Shown one piece after another: positions 26,101 to 38,100 of a DNA stretch of 64,000 nucleotides. Position numbers and translations under genes: made by a program. The notes under the pieces were generated by a model. That model did not search any database, was not told the origin of the DNA, and worked only from the letters and a program-made list of their open reading frames with translations. Source of the DNA: Bacteroidaceae bacterium (GTDB lineage: Bacteria > Bacteroidota > Bacteroidia > Bacteroidales > Bacteroidaceae). The stretch lies in assembly GCA_017442185.1 (NCBI GenBank), contig JAFSAT010000024.1:62001-126000 (forward strand), in the 5' to 3' direction. The number at the start of each line of letters is the position of its first letter. The stretch's first letter is position 1.

Positions 26101-29100
26101 AAGGATATTATAATAGACCCGGAATTGTTTAGCAATGTCGAATTCGTTGCACTCAGTCCCAAATATTTGGATGCTTTGGGTACAGGAGCCGCGCTTGTCG
26201 ACTTCTATTTGGGAACCGGAAATTTGGGCTTTCAAGTGTCGTCCACAGTGCGTTTAGACGATGTCAGCGTGTCGGTAAAACCAAAAATGCAGCCTCTGCC
26301 TGCCAATGCCGATTTGTACTTTAACAGCCCGGGTACACTGTTCGACATAGAGCTTAAGAACAATACTCTGCATGAGTATAAGGTTATACCTAATATAATG
26401 TATCTGTTCGACGAATTTGGTTCATACTATGGTTCGGTATACGACGATAAACGTCTCGAAAAGTTCATTACTCTTGCTCCGGGCGAGATTAAGCAGATAA
26501 CGGCGTCCGACCTTAATGCTTTATGCGGAAGCCCCGATACTATAAAATGTTTCGAGGCACGTCTTGATGGATTTGTCGAAAAAGCAATTCCCGATATAAA
26601 TGAGATTCTTAATCTTGAGGCCTTCAATCAGATAGAGGTTATTGCTTACTGTGTCGATTCGCTAAAGTCGCTTCCAAAAGAGATGGATGATCGCAAGACA
26701 CGCGCAATGCTTGGCGGAGGAAAGTCTGATTTTATTGCCAAGAATATAAAATTTGAAGAGGTTGTTGTGACTATTGCTCCCAAAGCCGGCGCCGATTTTC
26801 AGCCCGAACCTGATAAATATTTCGAGAAGCCCGGCGACCTGTTCGAGGTTACACTGCTTAATGTAACCAATGAGGAGCAGAAAGTAAATCTCCGCCTTAC
26901 ATACAATCATCAATATTTCATAGATAAGCCCGACAGTGTGATTACTCTTAAACCCGAAGAGAAACTTAAACTATCGGCCAATCGTTTGAACAATATCTGC
27001 GGATATGATATGTATAGCTACGGTGCTCCTCTGTTTGAGTGTGACTCCCTTGGCAATGTAAAGAAAGAGAAACCCGATGCAACGGATATTAAGATTCCAA
27101 AGGGAGATAATACAGTAACGGCGCTTGTGTGGAAAAAACTTATAGAGGACGAACTTAAACCCGAGGAATTTAAGGTAGATTCAGTGTCGGTGTGCGATAC
27201 AATATTCCAGCCGGCACTGCGCGATGTGTGGATAGGTGAATATCGTCTCACACTCACCGATTTTGAAAAGATTTCAGGAAAAGACCCCGAACAAAAAGAG
27301 ATGGGGAACGACTGCTTCAAGGGTAAGGGATATGTGCATACCACAGTGATGAATACTCCTGTACGTTTGGCAGTTGAATACGATAGTATATATATTGATA
27401 ACGAACTGCAGCGCGTAGTAAAGAACAATGTGCGAACAATAACCGAGGAGAGTGCTCATGTACCGCTCGACCTCTTTAAAGAGGAATTTGTAAAGGAACT
27501 CGAAAAGACCGACAAAGAGGGTGCCGAGGCCAAAGTAGACCAATTCCTGAAAGAGAGCAATGTGGGTGCATTCTACACCTACGTAATAGGCAATGCAATG
27601 CAGACCATTGGTAAGATAGACTCGGCCGCAGTGGTTAAGTTGCCGGTGGGACTTACCGTGCCTCTCGATAAAGAGCTTGAATGTCCGGCAACAATCCAAC
27701 TTGCCAAGATGGAATTTACTCCGGTAGATGCAAATCTGGATCTGATAGGTGAATTTGTGCTTCCCGAAAGCCCCGACCCCGAGAATCTTGCATATAGCGA
27801 TATTCTTATCTTTGCAGCACGTAAACTATCAACCTCACCCGACGAATTTCTGCCTAAGAGCGGTTCATTGGGTCTTGTAAAGGACTTTAGATTAGAAGAC
27901 CCATCGTCGGATTTTATATTCACATTCAAGGCGCCTACCAATCAAGATTACAGCAAGGCGACAGACGGCTGTTTCATTGCTTGGGAAAATGGCGGTTTCA
28001 AAGAACTGTGCGCAAGTATATCAATGAACATCCCCTCATCGGTGATTGTAAAGGATAATGGAAAAGATGCAATTGATGAAAATGTGCATCCCGAGGTTAC
28101 ACTGACAGCTTTTATTGCCGATGCCGAAGATTGGTTTGCAACCGTAAAGATGGATCCGTTCCAAATTACAAGTGCGCCCGGTTACACATTCAGCGCAGTG
28201 GGCGATTCGGTGGGTATTGTGTTCGACCGCTCTAAGCGTCGTACCCCGGCAGGTATTAAGTTCCCCGCAAACTACGACTACGATAAGGATGGTCTGGGGC
28301 TTACTGCCGACCCGGGTACAAATGAGCAGGCCTACAACGAGTGGCAGGGCTTCTATTTCGAGGAACTCAGTTGCAAATTGCCGCACTTTGTAGAGCTTGA
28401 CGATAAGAACGATTCACGTGTTAAGATAGCTGTCAATGGTATTATTTACGACGAGTCGGGATTCTCAATGGGGGTAGAGGTGGATAGTCTGCTCAATCGC
28501 GGAACACCCAAAGTGGGCGGTTGGCGCATCACCATCGACAAAATATTTATGCACGTCAAACAGAGTCATTTTGGCGATGCAGGATTCAATGGACGAATAG
28601 AGGTTCCGCTATTATATAAAAAAGGTACAAAGGACAAGGCGCAGATTGGCTACAAGGCTGCGGTGACTTCGGTTGACCACGGTGCAAAAAAAGGTCTTGC
28701 CGTAAACTTTGGTATGCAACAGATTGAGGATTCAATCAGCCTCGATTTTATGTTGGCCAATGTCAATTTCTACAAAGACAGTACCTATTTTAATATAATA
28801 TATTGCGACACTCTGCCCGAAGAGAAGCAGACGCTTGTAGAATTGTGTCTCGACGGCGATGTGGAGATTACCTGCACAGAGAGCATCGACTTTAAGCTGC
28901 CAGCCATCCCATTCGAGAATATGCGTATCGCTAACTTCGAGAAGGATGAGCTTGATAAGAAAAAAGATAAGAAATCTGATAAGAAAACCGAGAATAAGTC
29001 TCTGAAAGATCCTAACGGAGAGACCGACTTCCACACAGGACGCTGGGCATTGGCAGGCGACCCGGGAGAGGATGAGGGCAGCTTCTGGGGAGGTATGCCC

Positions 29101-32100
29101 ATAGTCCTTGAAAAGATATCCATGGAGGTAGGCGATGGTGCAGAGAAACTTGGATTCTACATCGAAGGTGGTATTGTGGTGATGGGCAATAAGAAGTTTG
29201 GTCTTGGTTGCACAGCGGGGCTTACCATTTGGTCGAAGATTGATTGGGAAGAGATGTCGCTCTCTTACGACCGAGTAGAGTTCAACACAATACACGTAGA
29301 GGGGCAATTCGCAGGAATGGTATCTGTGGTGGGCGACCTCACCGTTGCCGAGGAAGAGGAGAAGTCGGGCTTTGATGCCGAGCTTGAGATTAAGGTAAAG
29401 GGACTCTTTGAGATGGATGTTGCCGGCGGATATTACAAAATCCAAAAGGGCGATGAGGAATTTAAACTCGACGATGCAGATGAAAAGAACGATAAATACT
29501 ATCACGCAGGATTCTTTGTTGCCGATGCCAAACTTCCACCGATACCCATAGGCCCTGTATCGCTGAAAGGCATAAGTGGAGGCTTCTTCATCAACTATTC
29601 TGTTCCAATGTCGGCGGTCGAAGGTACCGATGACTTTGTCACTACTCTTAAAGAGAACCTGAAACCAAAGTATAAGTCCTACGGTGGAATGTTCGGTGTC
29701 GACCTTGTCGTGGGCGAGGAGACACTTATCAAGGGTAATGCCACCATGTTGCTGATGATTGATATTCAGAAAGATGGAGTGCGATGTCCGGGAGTGTTGT
29801 TCCAAGGCAATGTAGCTGCGTTGTGCGCACCCGACTCGGATGAGGGTCTTATAAATTCCAAGATAACGATTCTTTACGAAGATACAACAACACCCGACCT
29901 TACTGATGAGGAGATGCAGACAATGAGCAAAGCGGATATTGCTGCAAATCTCGAAAAGAAGAAAGATGAGCATAAACTGTTCCGTCTTTCAATAACCGTC
30001 GATGCCGACATGGCAGGAGTATACAAGCAGTTTACGGGCGAGGAACTTCAGATTAAGAATCCTATGGTAGGGCTGGAGGAATTCGACCAGAAGAATGCCG
30101 ACAGTGAGAATCAGGGAGAGCAGAACAACACTGAATCTTCGTCAGGTGCAGCCGAGAGCAAGGGCTATATAAAGGCGGGTGCAAGTGCAAGCATCGGCTT
30201 GGAATTGGAGGTAAGAAACTATCCTGCGCAGGATAAAACATTCTGGCACCTGTACGTTGGCGAGCCCGATGAGAGCAAGCGTTGCCGTATCACATTCATC
30301 GACTTTGAATTCGGACGTAAGTCGCCCGTCGGGCTTTGGGCAAAGCTATATGCAAATGCCTATCTGTGCCTGGGTAACGAGCTTCCCGGAGATGGACAGC
30401 TGCCGCCTCTTCCCGATAAGGTTTCCGAGGCACTTGGAATGAAGGGTGCCGACGGCAAGGTTGATAACAGCCTCAAAGGTAAGATAGCTGCTGCCCGTGA
30501 ACAGACTATGAAGGGTGGCCCCGCAGGCGGTATTAACGGCGGAATAATGCTTGGTGCAGCCATCGGTGCCGAGATTGGCTGTAATGCCGTATTCTGTTAT
30601 GCCGATGTCGAGGGTATGCTTGGTTTTGACCTAATCCTCAAACAGTATAAAGAGGGTATAAAATGTACCGACGGTCGTCGTGCCGGTGGCAAAAACGGAT
30701 TCTATGCAACCGGACAATTCTATGCAATGCTTAAGGGCGAGCTTGGACTGATGATTAATCTGTGGATATTCGAGGGTAAGGTGCCTCTTGTGGATATGAC
30801 GTTGGGCGCTCTTCTGCAAGGTGGTTTCCCCAACCCCACTTGGGTGTACGGCCGTCTGCGTGCAAAGGGCTCGGTTCTTGGTGGTCTTATCAAGTTCTCG
30901 TCGACAATTGAGATGAAGGCCGGTAAGATTTGTGTGCCCGAGATGGGTAATCCGCTCGACGATATAAAGGTATTCGGTGATATTAATCCCGGTGACGAGG
31001 ACATCGAGATTGGTTGGGCCGACAAGAGCCTTGTATCGTGCTACGGAAAATCAACCTTCACAACCAATATGAAGATTGGTAAGGTGCTTACACTTGTTGA
31101 TGAAGGTGAAACAATGGAGCGTGCCGGAATGGATGGCGATGGCAATAATGTGCTTCGTAAATATGTGTTCTATCTCGACAAGCAGTTTGAACTTTGCAAA
31201 TATGATGAGTCGGACAATACAAACGACAATCGCACGAAAATCACTACTTATGTAACACATATCAATCCTACCTATGACCAGGAGAACTACGAGATTCAGC
31301 TTGGTGCATTGCAGCCTCGCACGCTTTATCGCATTAAGCTGCGCGGTACCTGTAAGGAGATTGTAGATGGTGATGAGGTTAATCCTATCTACAAGGATAC
31401 AATCACAGGAAAGAAAGTAAATCGTCCATATGAAGATAAGCGTTACGTATATTTCCGCACCGATAATCTTAGCGACGATATAAATAAGGAGGTGGCAAAC
31501 TATCTGCCTAACCTCACTCCCTTCACGCAGACTCTTGACGAGGTTACACAACCCTCGTTTATGGAGATGCACGAGCGTCCCGACTATTGGCTGAATCCCG
31601 ACCACGAGTTTGTGGCAAGCATAAAGGTGTACGACAGTAAAACAAATACTTACGTATTCCCCGATGCTCGCGACGGATTGCGCAAGGGACAGATTACAAA
31701 ATACGATAATTTGCAGGTTGTAGAGATTGTGGAGCAGGGTATAGACGAGAGCAACAATAACTTTAAGTTTGCAACCGTAACTCTGCAAAATCCTGTTCCA
31801 AGAGAGTACTTCAAGACATCGGACAAGGTACGTTTCGAAATAAGACGTATCAACCGTGCACAGCTCGACTCATATATGGATATGGTAGAGGAGAGTTATA
31901 AGAATATCTTGGCACTTACAAAAGAGGATATGGCCGAGTATGAGTCGCAACTCGATGCAATGGATGCTGCAATTGCCGAGGGAGACAAAAAGGCCGGCGA
32001 CAAAAATACCAACCAGGCTATACGCGACCTCTATAATTACTATAAGGAGATGAGCGACCTTTATGGCGAGAACGAGGCCGAGCAACGTATGAAGGAGTAT

Positions 32101-35100
32101 AAAGAGGAGCTAAAGGCAAATACATCAGCCTTTGCCGAGGTTGTCTATACTCAGGATTATAAATATAACGGGCAAGCTTCCTTCCTCGATTATGTGACTA
32201 AGAGCGATAATTGGAGCTATTCGGGCAGCGATGCAAACGATACAAACACATCGACAGTTTATTGTCAGATGGTGGATATTGTAACCAAAGAGGAGGCTGC
32301 TATGGTAAACAGCTATGACCCCAATGCTGTATATGGCTTTAGAACAACAGAGAACCGAAGCAATAACCCCTATTTTGCGTTGAACTATTGGAACTCTACT
32401 GCGGCTGTATGGCGTGCTCCTAAGTATGACTTCTGCAGCCGTCCATTCGACGAGTGTAACTTCTCGGGCTCAACTTCACTATCGTATAACCTTACTTATC
32501 CCTATCTGCGTAATGGTATTTCCGAGGGTAGTAAGTATAGCGATACGCAGTATGAGGTTGGACTTAACCCCAAATTTGCTGTCGATTGGTTCAAATACAA
32601 TGATATGACGACCTACACACGCAATGCTTCGGGTAAGAAAAAGATATTCAAGATTGTATGGTATGCAATATACAATGATGCTTATCTTGCAGAGAATTTA
32701 GAGTCTAAGTTGAAGTTATACTATAACAGTGACTTGAAATATGGAATAGAAAAAAATAAGAAAAAGGATATTAAAAATCTGGTTGACAGATATGCCGACA
32801 ATGGCTCAATGATACAGGTTTATTCCAACTTTGTGAGCGACGGAGGATATAGTGCCGGTTCAAGGTCGTGGGTGCAAATTCCGCGCTGGCAGATTGCTCT
32901 TATGTATGCTGCCGACCACACCGGTAAGTATGGACTGAAGGCAAACAACAGTCGTTCAGCTACATCGTCTTATAAATATTTTACAGGTCAGTGGAGCACA
33001 TTCAAAGCCGATAATTACTTGAATAGAATAAAGGAATTAAAGGTTAGAATACGTTTCAGTGACGGATATAATATTGCCGAGGCAAGCGGCAAAGGCAGGG
33101 TTGAACCCACTAAGTTTGGTGTACGTCCAAGCACAAGTGCAAAGAGAACTGCTATAATAAGCTGTAACATAAATGGTAAAGGAGTAAACGGTATTACCGA
33201 TAATAATATCTCTATCAATCGCGAAGAGTATGTTACCATAGGTGACCCCGTAATGCTCGAATATCTCTTAACCAATTACGATAAGAACGATGATGGCCGA
33301 TTGCACATTGATGAGATGGCGGCAATAACAACGCTGAAACTCGACTTCTCGACAATCAAGGGAAAGGTTACTCGTCCTAATCAACCTGTTCCGGGCATTG
33401 TGTCGCTGGATGCTCTTAAACTGATGCCTAATCTTAAAAAGTTAGAGCTGCTTAATAATATGAATGGTGATATGTCCAATTCGGCTTATAATAAGTTCCA
33501 CGCTATGAACAAGACACTGAGATTGGACGGTAACCCTAAACTTCAGGAGTTGACACTCGAGAAATGGTATGTCGATAGTCTGGATTTGAGATATAATACC
33601 GAACTAAGGAAACTGAATATCGATATGCGCAGTATGTATAACAGAACACCTCCAAAAATTACTACTGTAAGAAACTCCGAGGGTGTAAGTTATCTTGATG
33701 TTAGCAAGTGTACAAAGTTGTGGGACCTTAGGGTTATCGGCTGTTTCATAGAGAAACTCGACCTCTCCAACATTGCTACACTCGAGGTGCTCGACCTTAG
33801 AATGAACTGTCTATCGCATCTCGACATAAGTGCATCGTATAAACTGTCTGAGAATTTTGTGAAAGCGGGATTCCAGACATATAAAACGGCAAAAGGCAGA
33901 GTAATCAGTTCATATATCAAATATCTCGATGTTAAGACATTCGGTTTATCAAATTCTTCGGCCGATTATATGAACCAATCTTCTGTTAACTATAAGGCGA
34001 GATTCACAAAAGAGGCCAGCAGGGATAAAGGTGTAGGAACATTGGATTCTAACCTGTATAGCTATATGTACGATGAGGCTATGAAGGTAAAGAAGACTGT
34101 GTTCGAATGGGCTTCGGCACAGACAACATTGAGGGTGCCCGGACTCAAGATAAAGTCTCTTAAGAATCTGGATGCTTGGATGCCTAAACTTACTCTTATA
34201 GATGTAAGCGACAACGAACTTACCGAGCTCGACCTTACAGGCTTTGCCGAGCTTAAGCAGGTATATGCCAATAATAACAGATTGGCCGATATTAAGGTGC
34301 GTGGCGATAATAATAAGATTTATTGGTTAGAGGTTAGCAACAATTCTCTCTCGTCGTTACCAATTGATGCAATGCCTAAGCTCTCTCACCTTAAGTGTGC
34401 AAACAATAGCATAGATATTATCTATCCTAATGTAAACACTGAGCTTAACTATCTCGACTGTTCGAACAACTATCTGACCGAGCTTGTACTCGACAAGATG
34501 ACTAAACTTACTACCCTTAAATGTAGCTATAATAAGTTAACAAATGGCAACTTCAAGATACCGGCAAACGCTAACCTACATACCTTTGAGGCAGCGGGCG
34601 CATTGGGTGATATTGATGAGATTGACCTGAGCTCTTCTACTAATATTAGAATTGTTAACGTGGCAAATAACCCGTCGCTTAAGCGATTGAAATTGGCTGC
34701 AACCACAAGCCGTTTAGAGGAACTGATAGCAAACGATTGTGCTCTTACAAAAATCTATAACGGAGGCAATAATTTCTCGTTGTTTAATTATGATTCTCAA
34801 TATAAGCCAAAGAGTACTATGGCTTGGTTGAATGAGGTTAATGTGGCGAACAATCCGGGTATGTCATTGACGGTTGTTTACAACTATGCAAATTACCAGC
34901 GACTTCGTGCAATAGATGTCACAGGATGTAATATTCTGGCAGTCTATCTACACGGAACAAATATCAACTATCTCACTCGCTTGTGTGCAGGTGTGCCACA
35001 AAGAACCTCGGGTTATAAGGTCGAAATAAAGGCGTTCAGCAATAAGTGGTATAATAGATGGGACGAGTGGAAGGATTATCCCGAGAATCGTCACACCACC

Positions 35101-38100
35101 TTTATGCGTCTTTATACAACTCCTTATCCTTACAGTTGTGTAGGTAGCTACGACCTATCGTGCCCGACAAGAGTAGAGACTATTACCGAAGACGATAAGA
35201 AACTGCGTGCTGCAATGGGTGAGACTTTCTATAATCATATGAAAGAGAAACTACGTCCCGACAGCCTCGGCTATCGTGCTTTGCACGTCGAGAATGTGAA
35301 GAACCTAACCGAGCTGCAGTGTGCAAATATGCAGATTGTCGATCTCGATGGTATTCTCAAATATATGCCTAAGGCTAAGGTCGTAAATGCTATGGGTAAC
35401 GAAATGAAGACCGTGATTCTGAAGAACCTTAACGGTGTCGATAAGCTCGACCTATCTAACAATGCGGCGCTCGATTCGCTCTCGTTCAACTATCAATATA
35501 GTAAACTCGACGAGCTGAACCTCTCACACTCTTACGTCAACGAGTATGGATTGGTAGAGGCATTAAACGTTGCAAGGAACAAGAAACTGATTGTCGATGG
35601 TGATATTGGCCCCACAGTGCTTGAGGTGGCAAAATATAAATATCGTTGTAATATAAAAGAGATGTCGCTTGTATCTAAAGGACGTAATTATGTTCTTTAC
35701 AACCTCGTGGCCGACAAGCTGACCGTTGGTGGAAAGTCGTTGAAGTTCTTTATGGGTAGCACCGGTTCATACACAGCATATAGCCGCATAGAGCATCTCT
35801 ATCTTGCCGATAGTGCCGAGCCTATTGAACTTATATTTACATCGGCCGATATGGCATTGTTGTGGCTGAATAAGTGGATAAATGATAATCCCAACCGCAA
35901 ATTCACAATGAGAATAGAGACGGACGATGCCTCCATCAATAACTCGGTGAATTCTCTGTTGTCTGTGGTGAATAATGTAACAAAGAACGGTATCTCTCGT
36001 CTCGACGATAATGTTCGACAGATGGCTAACAGCTATGTGCTGAAGTATGCCTGGGAAGAGAAGGTGCCTAAAGGCGAATTGTTCAGGGATGTTCTTGATG
36101 ACTACGATTTGCACGAGAAACGCTCGAATGACGACGTTAAGATGAGGGACGCTATGGGCAGCAAACTCTATCTGTTGTTGAAGAAACAGTATGCTCCTGC
36201 ACGCGAGTATCTGCACGTCGAGGATGTTAAGAAGGTGACCACTCTCGATTGCAAGGATTGTGGTATCGTTAATCTGACTAATGTGCTTAAGTATATGCCG
36301 TCGGTAACAACCATCAAGGCAAGTGGCAACCGTTTGCGCAGTGTGACACTTGGTGAGAATGGCCGACTAACATCGGTTGACCTCTCGGGTAGCACTGTCG
36401 CTCTCGATACTCTTAAGTTTAAGAATACAGTGCTTACACTCGACCTTTCGAAGAATACAATCAACAGCAGGGTGCTGGATGCCGCGATAATAAATACAGT
36501 GAACACTCTTACCATAAATGGTGCAGTGGGTATAAATATGGGTGTGAATACATCGACAACCTGTGTCAAAACATTTACAACCGATAACAATACTTTGCGA
36601 CTGTATAAGGCTAAGTTCCAAGGACTGAACTTCACTGGTAAGTATCTCTATTTCTACAGGGATATGAGCGAAATTTCGGTGTCGAACCTTAAGCTTGGTG
36701 CAAAGACTCAGTATGAGCTTAACTTCAGCACTGCCGATAATGCTCTTAAGTTCATAGCCGAGTGGTCGGAGAATAATATCCAGACTAGTGGTAACGCGCC
36801 AAAGTTCAATATGACGGTGGGCAGCAACAGCAATACACGCACCCTGCTCAGCAGTTATAATACTCTGGCAAAGGCCGGTAACGGATTCCTCACCGTGAAT
36901 AAGAAGAAGGCTGTTGAGGCTATTATAACAGCTGTGAATCGTGGATACGTTACCAAGGGTAGCGGTTACGATAGGATGATTACCTATCTGAACTCCATAG
37001 GTCTTGCAGATATTCAGACAGCAGAGGATGTTGAGCTGAAGAATGCCTTGGGTAGTATGATGTATAATCACTATAAGAATAAGTATGCAAGCACTAAGAA
37101 GTATCTGCATACAACGGATGTAAAGGGAATTACAACGCTTGATGCCGAGCGCACCGAACTTGTGAACCTTACAACAGTGCTTAAGTATATGACTAATGTT
37201 ACTACTATCTATGCCGGCTATAACGATATAGCCAATATAGACGTGAGTGCACATAACAGAGTAATTAAGACTCTTGACTTAAGTAATAATACTAAACTTA
37301 GTACACTGAAACTGAAAAAGTCGGGTGTTCAGAATATCGACCTCTCTTATTCTCGCATAAGCAGCGATATTCTTAAGACGGCTCTTAATAACTGTTCGGG
37401 AACAGTAACGGTTAACGGCAACTACGGTAATCAGCTATTGACATTGAGCAATGTTACAGCGGGACGATTGGATATGAGAAGTACAAACCGCATACTGCAA
37501 CTAAGTAGTTGTACTCTCTCAAAACTGACCTTTGGCGGACAGAAACTGATTTTCGAAGGCGATTTATCGAAATGTAAAATAAGTGACTTCGTGATTAACC
37601 GTCCTTCGGGCAGTGTGACAGTGCAATTCCACTCGGCCGATGCTGCGCTTATGTGGGTTGAGTATTGGTATAAAAATACTCCTACAACAAGTTTTACCAT
37701 AGAACTGATTGGCTCTAATTCATCTAATAGCACAAGTATAAAGGCCAGATTGGTAAGCATTAACAATACGCTCCGCCGTGGTGGAAAAATCAATGAAACC
37801 ACAAGAACGCAATTATATGATGTGATTAAACTTGCTGTTTCGTCTTACGGACTTAAGCAGGGTAGCATGTATGGCAATTATGTTAAGGTTATAGGGCAGT
37901 CGGGTGATAAAACGGTGACAATACAGAGCATAAGTAGCAAAATTGGTGTAATTAAGGCACTGCAAGAGATGTTTGGATTATCTTTGACTGAGGCGAAGAA
38001 CAAGTATGTAGATGTGCTCCCCTCTGTCGTTGGTAAATTCTCTTCGTCCGAGGCTGCCGAAATAAAGAAAAAGCTCGAAGATGCAGGGGCAGTAGTTACA

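Noticed and set aside
27018-27941. Several overlapping minus-strand frames in the giant gene
   Set aside because: Ser/Arg-rich antisense shadows without coding features.
28732-29973. 413-codon open frame antisense to the giant gene (also 31051-31788, 36367-37254, 38521-39372 and 19242-20027 on the minus strand)
   Set aside because: Shadows caused by codon bias in the opposite frame. The products have low-complexity hydrophobic/Cys/His composition, and no promoter or family motif is seen.
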